A stretch of DNA of 64,000 nt from NCBI GenBank assembly GCA_021292105.1, contig CM037861.1, positions 47,423,310 to 47,487,309 on the forward strand. The letters are read 5' to 3'. Both the position numbers and the translations under genes were made by a program. This document shows positions 38,320 to 50,500 of the stretch, piece by piece; positions within the stretch are counted from its first letter, which is position 1, and each line of letters opens with the position of its first letter. The stretch comes from Anadara kagoshimensis. Its lineage: Eukaryota > Mollusca > Bivalvia > Arcoida > Arcidae. Under the pieces are notes generated by a model. That model did no database searches. It worked only from the letters and a program-made list of their open reading frames with translations, and had not been told where the DNA came from.

Positions 38320-40215
38320 AGGCTTATAAAGGCTCTCAAAGTTATATGACCGTCACCACAATATTGTTGACAAGTATGATGTCTCTGTATCCAAAATTAA
38401 CTTGGATATATAACTCAGCTATGGAGTCTTGAAGTCAAAGAAGCGTTGTCTTTTTCTGAGGTCGTTGTAGTGAGCAATATGATATATGTAGAGTGAGTTT
38501 CATTATTCAACAGTTCTTGTTTATATCAAATTTAACTCGCCACCTCTAGTTTCCTATTCCTATAATAAACCCATTGCACTCAAAATATTTAATTATAAAC
38601 AAACATTAGAGTGTTTGAACTTTCATAATTTTACCCCACCTACCTGCTCTTGCTCGTCTTATCGTTTACATTTATGGACGAGTTGGGCATGTGATTTCAA
38701 TATAAGCGAGAACACTAAACTAAGTGTTTACTTTCAAAAGGTCCTGAATACAGAGAAGCTGAACCTATACCATGGGAACAAAATTTCAGAATGGTCATGG
38801 GATCTGTTGAAGAGTATGCTAGACGTTGGCTAAATTAGAAGATGTGGATGTGGAGCTTGACATGTTATCCGACTAGATAAAGGTTGTGAGATCTTTCTTT
38901 AAAACGAGGATTGCCAAACTTAAAGTGTCTATGAGTACTAAACCGTCTTTAGTACTCAGGGATCCATCTTGCTTCTAATACTTTATCTCGTGTAAAAAGT
39001 ATAGAAACATTAGATTTTTCTACATTTTTCACCACGATCCCTTCTAAATTATTAATTAAAAGAACGTCTTAAACAAATTACACACTTGTCATTCTTTTAC
39101 AAAAACGGTAGGCCAAGATACAAATATCTAGTGTGGAACAGGGATTCTGGTTATGTTGTCAGGCATCATACGGATTCTAAACAAAAATATACTGAAGATA
39201 CCTAAACAAAATGTTGGAGATTTTGATAGACAACATATTTGTTGTGTTTGGAAATATAATTTTCCAGCAAACAATCGGTATACAATGGTTACAAACTGTG
39301 TATCATTTCTTGCTGATTTGTTGCTTTATTCTTATGAAGAAGAATTTATGCAGAACCTTGTTAATTCAGGAAAGAAGACTGTCGCCGAATCATTCAACTC
39401 TACATACAGATATATAGATAACGTTCTATCTCTTAACAATCCTAAATTTACAATTATGTGTATGCCATCTATCCTAGTGAGCTTGAAATAAAAGATACGA
39501 CTGATTCCTAAAGTTCTTTCATATTTAGACGTATACCTCAATTATGACACCCACGAAAGGCTACTTTTGAATTTGTATGACAAACGTGATGGCTTCCAAC
39601 TTTTCTATTGTCAACTTCCTTTTCTATGCAACAATATACCTGCTTCTCCGGCTAATGGTGCATTTGTGTCCAATACATACGCTATGTTAGAGCTTGTTCC
39701 CACTACTGTAAAACGAAGCAAGCTGCTTAAAAATAAATTATTGACTCAGGGATATTACAAGCCTAGGCTTATCAAGGCCCTCAAAAAGTTTTATGGCCGT
39801 CATCACAGTATTGTTGATAAGTATGATGTCTCTGTTTGACGTTACAGAGTTCCCGGACATGTTCCTTTCACTCAATTTGATGGTGTAGCTAGCTAAATAG
39901 GAGGTACTTACCCTTCCGGAGCACCCGGCCTAACTTACCTGGTGGAAGTTCACGTGTTAACCTAACTTGTCCGTTTCGAATTTTTACGTTGCTTCTGGAT
40001 TGTGATTCGGACGTGGAATAGTATAGTTTGTTTATTTTTGATTGTAGTGAAATCAATGGTGTCGGATGGGATAACTGTCTCTGTCACCAACTAGGTTTTG
40101 TTTAAAACACTTCAGCATATCCTAGTGTGAGGGGTTTTCCAGTTCAAGTTCGATTTTGGTGTCTTCCACAACCGACTCTAGACTGGGGCGTAAAACTATT
40201 AACGGTACTGTTCCA
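38320..40215 (+). pseudogene. Decayed Penelope-like retroelement, plus strand
   Basis: Frames broken by shifts and stops still carry reverse-transcriptase parts in order: a CSCSS motif region (38640-38830), KNGRPRYKYLV (near 39100), LEILIDNIFVVFGN (39210-39255), FLADLLLYSYEEEF, the catalytic motif changed from YIDD to YIDN (39410-39420), LYDKRDGF (39575) and KFYGRHHSIVDKYDVSV (39787-39837). The 3' region follows with CCTTCCGGAGCACCCGGCC. A second fragment of the same 3' coding end sits at 38325-38400. Assignment to Penelope-like elements is from memory of similar molluscan proteins; another RT clade is possible. Confidence 0.65.
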
Positions 40216-40254
40216 CTCCACTTGGGCTTAATGTAATAAAAAAACAAACATGCT

Positions 40255-41345
40255 AATCCATGTCCGAATCACAATCCAGAAGCAAAGTAAAAACTTTGGA
40301 ACTGACAAGTTAGGTTAGACACGTGAACTTCCACCAGGGAAGTGAGGCCGGGTGCTCCGGAAGGGTAAGCACCTCCTGTTTAGCTAGCTACACCCGCCAT
40401 GTGTGTAATCAAAATTGTATGAAAGGAACATGGAACTATGAGACGTAAAATAGAAATTGTTGTATATCAATTAAAAACAAATCCATGTCCAGACCACGAT
40501 TTCAAAGCAAAGTTAAAACTTTGAACCTGAAAAATTAAGTTTAACCCTTTAACTTCCACCAATAAACATCTCCCGTTTAGTTAGCTTCACCCGCCACGTA
40601 TGTAATCAAATAGTAAAAGGAACATAGAACTATGGGATGTCAAATATATCCAGGATAAGTTTGGATACAAAAACATTATACTAGTACATGTGTACTGACT
40701 TGCCAACAATATCATGATGGCGGTCATAAAACTTTTCGTGGTCCATGATAAGCATCCATGCGTCAACAGTTCATTTGTAAGCAGCTTTCTTCGTTGTATA
40801 AAGTTCCCGTAGTGAGGACAAGCTCTTAGAACTCTAGCGTATTAACTGTGAAACAAAAACACCATAAGCAGGCGAAGCATGTACATTGCTGCATAGATAG
40901 TAAAGTTAACAATAGAGAATTGAAGTAATAAAGCTTAAAATGTAGCCTTTCATTGGAGTCTTAATTGAGGTCGTATCTTTTATTTCAAGCTCTCTGGGAT
41001 ATATGTCATCTACACAATCTGCAAAATAAGGATTGTTAATAGATAGAATGTCATCTATATGTGGAGTTGAATTATTTGGCGAGTCTTCTCTCTAGATTTA
41101 ACGGTGCTTTGTATAAACTCTGCTTCATACGAATATAGAAACAAATAAGCAAGCAATGGTGAAGTTTGTGTCCATTGGTATACCGATTGTTTGTTGGTTA
41201 ACTATATTGCCAAACACAATATGCTGTCTATTAATAACTCACATTTTGTTGATGGTATCTGCTGTAAATTTTTGTTTGAAATCTGTATGGTGCTTGACAA
41301 AATAACCAGAATCCCTTTTATGTAAAAGAATTACAAGTAAATAAA
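40255..41345 (-). pseudogene. Decayed relative of the same retroelement, minus strand
   Basis: On the minus strand the region reads QQTIGIPMDTN, then IDDILSINNP and YPRELEIKDTT in broken frames, matching the RT part of the plus-strand copy, and the 3' region at 40255-40395 is the reverse complement of 39890-40020. Several stops and shifts; inactive. Confidence 0.6.
40540..40640 (-). mobile_element. 3'-region relic of the Penelope-like family
   Basis: A further diverged copy (AACTTCCACCAATAAACATC, then CACCCGCCACGTATGTAATC) directly left of the minus-strand element. Confidence 0.45.
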
Positions 41346-41574
41346 TGTTTTAGACGTTTGTTTTTAAATTTTGAATGAGGAATGGCAATATTTTTTTCAT
41401 AAAAATATCCATTACAAGATATCTACCTGCAAAGATACTATTCGTTCAGAAGTTGATATTATTTTCACTGAAGAAACCATTCAAAACGACTGCTTTTGGT
41501 ATTAATTTTATGAAATTGGCCGTTTTCTTAAATGTGTTGCTGCAAACCAAGATTTCCACTTTAAGAAATATTTA

Positions 41575-41700
41575 CCCATCAAGAACAACCAACCTCACCT
41601 TCCTAGTGGAAGTTAACCTGTTTAACTTGAGTGCTAGTTTTCAATGTTTTTAAAAATCGCTTTTAGGATTGGGATTTGGACATAGACCATATTCTTGTGT
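41575..41700 (+). mobile_element. 3'-region relic of the Penelope-like family
   Basis: CAACCTCACCTTCCTAGTGG, then GGGATTTGGACATAGACC: the family's 3' region including a single copy of the segment that is amplified at 61.4-62.15 kb. Confidence 0.45.
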
Positions 41701-42271
41701 TTGATTTAATTGAAGTACCTATAAAGGTGTCAGCAAACATCAATATGTATAACTGGAAGCCGTGTGTTGCTTTGGAAACAGGAATGGAAGTACATTGATT
41801 TTAAAAATAACTTTGTCCTTTATGCAATTTAGGGAGAAAAAATACTAACAACAACTAGAAGATTATTATATTTTTTAATACAATGCAAGTACAAAATCAA
41901 TTCTGATTTCAGGTTGATATTGTAACCATTGACAACATCTGTTTGAAATAAATCTAACAAACTAACATTTGTAATTTTTATTTGATACATTAATTTTGTA
42001 TGTTATGTTGTAAGGTAAATACGCTAATAATTGAAGCATTATTTTTTTTTTTTTTGAAAATTCAAGTGCCTGTAAGCCTATTACAGAAAATCTGATGGTG
42101 ATACCTGAAATATATTTGTTGTTGGGTACTAAAGGGTACATAATTACCTCGGGTACATGCTATATACCTATTGCATACAGTATACAGAAAGCTTTGGTCC
42201 AAAAATTCTATTCCAAAATATTTTCTAAAATCCAAATTAAATACTTCAATTATTAAGGACATAACAATAAT

Positions 42272-42546
42272 ACAGTCAAACCTGTGTTAAAGACCACCAC
42301 CTTTAAATAAGGATAACCTGCTTTTAAAGGCCAGTACATTTTATCCTAATTGCTCTATATAATAATAGTAAAACCTGCTCTAAAGACCACATTTCAACAA
42401 GGATAACCTGCTTTTAAAGACCAGTAAAGTTTTATCCCAACTGGCTTTTATTCAGGTTAATTGAACCTGTATATAAGGACAACCTGACTATAAAAGACAC
42501 TCTTAATGGTTCCTTTAGGTAGCCATTATAGACAGGTTTGACTGTA
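42272..42546. mobile_element. ACAGTCAAACCTGT-ended MITE (TA target), best copy
   Basis: Perfect 14-bp inverted ends (ACAGTCAAACCTGT) next to TA on both sides, as for Tc1/mariner-type insertion. The interior repeats a motif like AAGGCCACCTGCTTTTAAAG. Related, more worn copies occur at about 7628-7790, 43434-43640, 51815-51990 and 56712-56812. Confidence 0.7.
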
Positions 42547-43433
42547 TATTAACACTGATGCGTATTCTGTTTATCATATTATCTACAGTAACTGATTTAC
42601 TTTAATTTCTAAATCATCTTAATAGTGTAATTGGGGTTTGATTAAAATCAGATTACACGATCCACATGCTTAATAAAAAGAATGGAGTTCACAATAAAAA
42701 ATTGGAATGACTAAAATTCATCAACAAAAGATAGCAGAATGAGTCATCTCTCATCAACAAAGCAACAGAAATTCAGTAAATTCAACAAAGCAGAAAAAGG
42801 CAGTATTTCAGCAAAAAAACAATTGATAAACTCGCACTCAATAAGACAATGGGTACAATCCATAACATAAACAATGCTGTTAACACCAACATCAAAGCTA
42901 GAAACAAATATATTTTGAACAGTTCAACTGTTCCAAAATTACCATTAATTTTCAATTTCGAAAAAAAAAATTATTTTTAATAGATCAAATCTGACATGCC
43001 CAATTTTAATACAGGTACTCCATAACCATTGAAATGAATAACAGAAGATTTTATATATAAAAATAGTTATGGTAATGTACAAGACAATGAATATATTGAA
43101 CAAAAAACGGCACAAAATTATTTATTCATACAAGTACAGCAGGTAAAATTACAATTACATTTTTTCCCCCTTTTTTATCAATACAAATACATGTATGGTA
43201 TGTACTTTGTTAATAGTCTGAATAAAACAAGACAAGGGTTTTCCTTTACAGATTTTGCCTTTTTGTAACCATGGAAACATTTACAAGAGGAGCATTAGTT
43301 GAACTTATGAGTACCGGTATTGCATTTACCTATTTAAAATGGATTACAAATGACAAAACTTCAGAGCAGAAAATTATTTCTTAAAAGTTACATGTACCTT
43401 TGCGATAATATACAACTATTACGGTAGTTGTAT

Positions 43434-43640
43434 ACTGTTGAACCTGCCTTAAAGGCCAACTCTTTATAAGGAACAACTGGTTTTTAAGTACATTTTAATT
43501 TCATCAAAATTGCTTACTACTGCTGTTCATGTTATATAAACCTGTATATAAGGGGTACCCACTCATTAAGAGCCTCGTGCTTATAAGGCCAAGTTTACTG
43601 GTTCACCTTAGGTGGCCTTTATAAAAACAGGTTTGACTTT
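43434..43640. mobile_element. ACAGTCAAACCTGT-family MITE, worn copy
   Basis: Shares the AAGGCCA and AGGTGGCCTTTATA interior and the ACAGGTTTGACT end with the 42272 element. Confidence 0.55.
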
Positions 43641-44378
43641 CTATGTATTGCTAAACTTTGGTACTATCATCAATATTCACAACAACCTGAATTCCTGGAC
43701 ATAAGGGTTATGAACTATATGTTCTTTTCCATCAAGTTTACATAACAAGAAATAGGAAAAGTCATTTGTATATGAAATACACATATACCATATTTATATT
43801 CATCTGCAGCAGCAAGGAGTAGGAGTTGGGGAAGATAGACCGGTCAAACTAACCACTGAGATCAATTTGTCCATCAGAACTATTCTGGGTACAAGGCACT
43901 GGGAACATATATTATATACATGTATTTACCGGATATTAACAAAAATTTAACAAATAATAAACTTTACTGTAAAGTCATTTTTGAAAAAATAAAATTGCTG
44001 TAATGTTCATCATTTATTTATGACACAATGAAATCAGCATTTTACAAAAAGGGCTTTCATTAAACATGATGACAACCTGAGAATTATCAAGAGCAACATA
44101 CCGTAGTGTGAAAAACATGATAAAAATAACGATGATGTAACAATAGCACTAGATATCAAAATGTTCACTTGGTGGTCAATTAGGTCTTGTAATGCTAAAT
44201 TTTAACAGAACAGTTCAAGCACAATTCAACATGATTTATAATATTAGTTTAAGCAACAATATAACAAACAATATAATTGTTCATATGTGTAAATATATCT
44301 GATTAGATAGTGGTGAAAGAATATAAAAAAAAAGTTTCAACAAATCATTCAAGGCAAAATAAACACCAGACTTGTCCA

Positions 44379-44505
44379 CACACACACACACACACACACA
44401 CACAGCTAGCTTATACAATGCACCCCCATACACCCACTCACCTACACACACACACTTCTTTATCATATCCTTCAAGGCAAAAGAGAAACACACACACACA
44501 CACAC
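44379..44505. repeat. (CA)n microsatellites
   Basis: Pure CA at 44379-44403 and 44488-44503 with CA-rich sequence between. Confidence 0.92.
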
Positions 44506-45278
44506 CAGCTGTTCTAGGCTCCTCTGGTTTTCACTTGCGTTAAATAAAGAAAGGTTTAATAGCCATACAAATCACCATGACAATTACATTTTAACTACCA
44601 AACAAAACATTCGGAATGGTAAAGATTTAAAATACAACTGATCAATTGTATTATTACATTGTACTAATTAATGATTATTAATAAGACATACACCAACATT
44701 CTTATATCAAATAAAAGTAATTACGGTAATAAACATTAACAATTAATTACAATAAGACATATGGTTACCAACATTCTCCTATTATACTATGACACATACA
44801 TTTGACTCTTAACCCAATTATCATAGACCCATTCCTATTATGCATTGGCACACATGTTTGACATCAAGACCAATTCCAAATTTACAGTCAATGCCTATTT
44901 TTTAAATTTTTATATACCCAGTCAAGGCTGAACCTTCCACCAGCCACTTACTGAACAAGCACTCTACCAAATAACAGAGCAAACAGTGTCACTCTACCAA
45001 ATGTAAAATGAATAAATAATCCTGTATTGATACAACGTTTAATCAGTGAAACCTGAATCAAATATCTAATGAATACTGAAGTGTGATTATAAAATACTTT
45101 CTCACATCATAAATTGTTAACATTCATAAAACTAACCAATCCCTTGACTTAGGGTCATTATAAATCATGTAAAGGTCAATCAAAATTAAGATTTACATCT
45201 TAAGAGTTCAATTGACGAATTAATACATACATGTATACGTAAACAATACTATACAAATTTTAAATCTTTGGTTAATTA

Positions 45279-45434
45279 AAGGAGTAGGTATGGTAAGGTA
45301 CCAAAAGTGCCCAAAACTTTCACTTGTGACTATTTACCAATATGTAAATTACCATACATGTATATAAAATCAATAAGTTTGAGCAAATCAGAATTTTTGG
45401 GGTCATCAGAGGCACCTTACCACACATACTCCTT
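45279..45434. mobile_element. Short MITE with imperfect 25-bp inverted ends
   Basis: About 155 bp; left end AAAGGAGTAGGTATGGTAAG matches the complement of the right end with three differences. No clear target duplication. Intergenic. Confidence 0.55.
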
Positions 45435-45988
45435 TGTTTAGGATTTCTCTTATGTTCTGTTATTGCTGTGATCTAGAAACTGCAAATACTAACTTTTCTT
45501 AGTGGTCTACAATGAAATAAATAGCACAATTACTTATTCCTGATTAGTTTGTCAGCAGCGAGTGATAAATCAATTACTGCCTACCTGTAGCAAAAAAGCT
45601 TTTATAAGTTAAACATTGGAATCTTTCTTTGACTTTTTATAAGGCAATGGCCAAAAACCATGTTAATTCTGTTTTTTTTTAAAAACTCCTGCTGGTATGA
45701 TGAACACAAAATTTTAAAACAAATGTTTACACATAATCAACAATTAAAAATTCTTTAAAGGGTTTTATTATTTATTTAATTACAATTTTATCTTTTTTTT
45801 TAAATTTGTGTGGTGGAATATGTAAATGAAACTAAACTTTCACACATGCAAATTATTTTGTAATGAGCCTGGGCACAAATAAACTATTTCTTAGTGGTAA
45901 TTTTTTGTTATATGATGTCCATGGAAATCATGAAAAACTTATTCCCCAATGAAGAATAGTGATTTCACAAATATTAGCACCATATTAA

Positions 45989-46255
45989 CTAGAGCAGTCT
46001 CTTTGAGAGACAAATACCTCCACCTGCCCAACATTGATTATAGAGGCCATATCTAAAATTTGACCTTATGACCCTGACCTTTGACATACACCTTATTTTG
46101 GTGTGAGGCACATCAACTTATGTTGGTACACATTTGTTCTAAGTTGATCAAAATCCATTCACAGATGTAGAAGTAATGAAGTGCTCACACTATTGGGATG
46201 GACAGACAGGGTGATTCCTATATACCCTCTAAACCACCCTTCAATTACAGGGGAA
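45989..46255 (+). mobile_element. AACTAGAACTGTCTCTTGAG-family repeat, copy 3
   Basis: More diverged copy beginning AACTAGAGCAGTCTCTTTGA with the GGACAGACAGG and CCTATATACCCTCTAAACC tail. A related fragment lies at about 22335-22490. Confidence 0.55.
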
Positions 46256-46316
46256 TATAAAAACCAACAAAAACTTCAATAAACAAGAATAGCTAGTACT
46301 CATTATACATAACAAT

Positions 46317-47022
46317 CAGGGGTCCAGAAAGGGTCATATTTGCCGTACATGTCCAACAAAAATTTATCTTGACCGACGTGAAAAATCACCAGTCAGACAT
46401 TTTTGGTTAGTTTTCTTTAAACGTGTGTTTGTTTAATAATAAGTGGATGGATGTAACTGTGCTGATTACGGAAGCCATTACGAGTATCGGTCAAGGGTGA
46501 TGGTTTGTTATCAAAGAGGTTCCACGTGAGGTGTTGAAAATTACCCACTACGCCCTTCGTAACTGTTCCTTTACTAAGAAATACAGAATCGCCATCAAAT
46601 TTTATTTTAATAAAAGTTAGGCATTAATATCTTTCATTTCACATAAATATATTGGAACCTCGTCAAGCCGTTCTCGTTATATCGTGATTCGTGACACCTG
46701 AACTCCTATTTGGAACCTCTACTGATAACTTTATCATAATCCATGTATCTTCGAATACGAAACTTCACCATTGTAAGTAAACAATATGGCAGATGTGAAA
46801 TGTCAAGCAACATGAACTATAACGCATATTGATATAATAACAGCATATCGCGGTACATCAGAAAAGCAGTTAGATTTCACCTTATACACATGCAATAAAA
46901 ATCCTGGTCTAATAATGCACATGGATGAAAATCAGCAATCGCGGTAGCTCAAAAAATAGGTTGGATTGACAACATATTCCACAATATGCATGCACAGACA
47001 GCTCTGTGCCGATGGAGCCCTG
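46317..47022. mobile_element. hAT-type non-autonomous element, 706 bp
   Basis: Ends CAGGGGTCCA and, inverted, CAGGGCTCCA; perfect 8-bp duplication ATAACAAT at 46309-46316 and 47023-47030. No coding sequence seen. It lies downstream of the erlin stop codon. Confidence 0.78.
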
Positions 47023-47505
47023 ATAACAATAGACATTTTTGACAACTATACTGGATAGTCAAATTAATAAAACATGGAAACAGAATGCTGCTATCATTAT
47101 AGTGACCATCCTTATGATGACCATCAAATGATTCCAAATAAAACATGAATTAGGCTTTCAAAAAACAAACAAACTTGGTGTATGATTAATAACACCTTTA
47201 TATTGAAATCTTTGCTCATTTACATGTATTTTTAGACAAAAAAGAATTGTTTTGTGTGAAAAGGAATCCCTCAACAATACTAACAAATTTATATCAAATG
47301 TCAACATACATGTACAACAAATATAATCATTATAAATACATCCACATACATGTAACTGAAAATATACTCATTTAATCAAACTGACACACAGTCATACATT
47401 ATTTCTACTATTATTATTGTTGATTATCACAGTGTAATATTTGAGCATATACTTAGTTCTGTTCTTCATCATGGCAGTTGTACTTCAGGTACATTGGTAA
47501 TCAGT

Positions 47506-50500
47506 CTACCCCTGAAACAATACAAGTAATTACAAATAGTGAATTGTGTATATTATGCCATAGATAATGGCAGTTAATTGAATTTATCAAAGACTAGAGA
47601 ATAATGCTTTTGTACATAATGTATAAATTATTACTACCAGTATTATAATGGATTTGACCTTAAAGTTTTCAATTGAAAGTTATTCGCAAAATATGGAATC
47701 AACCGGTTTCCCAATTTTTTTTTTATGGATTTCAGCTTTCTAAGACAGCAAAAACAAACAAAAATTAATACATATTGTTCATGAAGGTGTACCAGTACAT
47801 ACATGTACATGTGATGAAACCTAAACCAAAAATGTATTTTTCAGATCAAAATTGATTCCATTTGTTTCTTTTAAAGATGAGTATCTTATATATGTACAGT
47901 TATGTACACATTCAGGTAGGCCTGCATTACACACCTATAATATCAGACTGGTCTATAAACCATGTTTGAATTAGTGAATTACTGTTAGTAGTATATTAGA
48001 GTGGAGTGGAGTATTGGTTTTTTATGTCCCAGTTAAGATTCTTGCACTTATCTCGAGACAGTCAATTCTAGATAGGTGGAAAAAACCCGAGTACCTGGAG
48101 AAAAACTACCAACCTTCAACAAGCTAGGTGACAAACTTTGTTACATTACAATCTGTCTGAACAGGATTAAAACCTAGATGACGAGAAGGGTTGTGATTGG
48201 TAAGGGCACATTTTAGACAACCTAACCACCCAGGCCACATTAGTAGTACAAATGTATATTAGAAATAAGGCACTTATATACAACAAATTTGTTTTGATTC
48301 TTTATTATCCTGCTGTACCACTGTTGTCTCAGGCACTTTGCTTGGGCCAGTGGATCAACAAACATTGGGTATTCTATTTCCCTTATATCCAGATGGTCAG
48401 TTCTGGGATGGTGGAGGAAACCAGAGTAACTTGAGAAAACCACCAACCTTTGGCAAGGGAATTCACAAACTTTGACACACTACAATCTGTCTGAACAGGA
48501 TTCAAACCGAGGTGGTGAGAGGCACTGTCATTCGTAAGGGCATACTTCAGACAACTCAACCACCCAGGCCACATTAGTAGTACAAATGTATATTAGAAAT
48601 AAGGCACTTATATACAACAAACTTGTTTTGATTCTTTATTATCCTGCTGTACCACTGTTGTCTCGGGGCTTTGCTTGGGCCAGTGGATAAACAAACATAT
48701 TGGGTATACTATTTCCACTTATATCCAGATGGTCAGTTCGGGGATGGTGGAGGAATACCAGAATACCTGCAGAAAACCACCAAGATTTGGCAAGCTAACT
48801 GACAAATTTTGTCACACTACAATCTGTCTGAACAGAATTCAAATCTAGGTCGTGAGAGGCACTGTCATTCTTTAGATAATTTGACCACTGAGGTCCCATT
48901 AGTAGTACAAATGTATAACTGCCAACCACAAACCTGTTTTGATTCTTTATTATTCTGTTGTACCACTGTGGTCTCAGGCTTTGCTTGGGCCAGTGGATCA
49001 ACAAACATATTGGGTATACTATTTCCAAAATAAATCTTTGTGTTCTTCACAAGTGATTCATATTTCATATATTCTAAATATTCTTTGGTCAGTTTCAACT
49101 AGAAACAAAAAAACAAAAATTTTCAGATAACAAATGTTATGGTGTAGAGACGGTTTACAAATAATTAATTCAGGCATATGCAACAAAAATAAATACCAGG
49201 CTAAATTATTAATTCAAAAATGTATGTTTCATATACATGTACATAGAAATATATATTCTATGTAATACATTAATGAAACATACGTCTAAATAACTAATAA
49301 ACAGATTTTTCTGTTTCCCATTTCCTACATTACATTCAATTAAAAAAATTTTCTTGTCATTTTAATCAATTAGAAATACAATAAATGTAAGATTTTAGCA
49401 TAATTTTGCATTGTCAATGCCAAACCCTTTTTATATACAACATAATTATATACAATTTAATTTTTAATAATTATTATTTGTGATACATTTTATTTTTAGT
49501 TTCTCAAAACTGCAGGAAAATGAAAAGCACGCAAAAATTATCCAATTGAATAATGACATCTACATAATGTCAGAAATAATTTATTTTGCCATTTCATACT
49601 GCGTAAAAATGAACTAACAACAAATACAGTCATGAAATAAAATAAAATAAATACCTTATTAGCTTCTGCTTGTTGAGATGCATGATAATATTCTGCATCA
49701 CTTCTAGCTCTCTCCTTAGCCAAATGTGTCTGATCTATAATACAGAAACAAAATACAACAAGCCTGTATATAGGGATCAGATTTTCAAATACTGATCACT
49801 TTTCTAATACTGTAGATCACTTTTATTTCGCGAGAGATTTATTTTCGCGTAAATTCATGACTTATCCCATTCGCGAATTCAAATATCACGCGAATATTTC
49901 CAGTACCGGTAAACAGATATTTCTATGTTGACATACATATGTTGTATTCAATAATATTCCAAACGCGAATTCAAATGATTGCGAATAAGGCCAAGATGGT
50001 CTTGATGTGAAATTTTCTACTCGCGAAAAATAAGTTATCTACAGTATACAACATCTTCTCATAGTAGTCATCTTTCTAATTTGGTTAGTGCTCACTACAT
50101 TTCTGACCAATCATCATCATTTACCTGTTTATAACAGCCAGTGCTTTATCTGACTTTAGTTTTTTTTATAATAAGAATCTACAACATTTCTAATTTTCTA
50201 TACATCCCTAATTATTAAGCAATCAGGTTAAGAATGTCTCTTTCCAATGGTTTATATACATGTTAATTACATGGTAATAACAGATTTTCATCTTATGAAT
50301 ATGACTAAGAAAACAAATAAATTTGACAGCCTCTATTGAAATATTTTTAACATGTTGGAAACAAAATGCTTCACTCACAATACACCAACAAATGAGATTT
50401 TTAAATGGCGTTATCTTATAGACTTTTTAATGTGTCTGAACTACATGTTGATTGATTATATTGCATAGTTGGTGCGTGCAGCTAACTAGACAGGTGTTTA

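Larger units (their letters stand above)
42547..45278. other. No gene seen
   Basis: AT-rich with a worn MITE (43434) and CA microsatellites. Distal erlin 3' sequence is possible but cannot be told from intergenic DNA. Confidence 0.5.
48030..48897 (-). repeat. Tandem SINE plus erlin-exon repeat, about 330-bp period
   Basis: Three tRNA-type SINE copies (minus strand, near 48030-48238, 48390-48572 and 48720-48897; heads with GGTGGTTGAGTTG and GGTTTGAATCC boxes) alternate with two extra copies of the end of erlin coding exon 10 (about 48287-48382 and 48623-48716). Copy starts at 48239, 48573 and 48898 give periods of 334 and 325. The real exon 10 is the third, most upstream member. Confidence 0.85.

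Noticed and set aside
44281-44641. Frames rich in VCVC or HTHT
   Set aside because: They translate CA microsatellites.
48240-49130. Small minus-strand proteins containing FVDPLAQAK
   Set aside because: They are partial erlin exon copies or alternative frames of the real exon, not separate genes.
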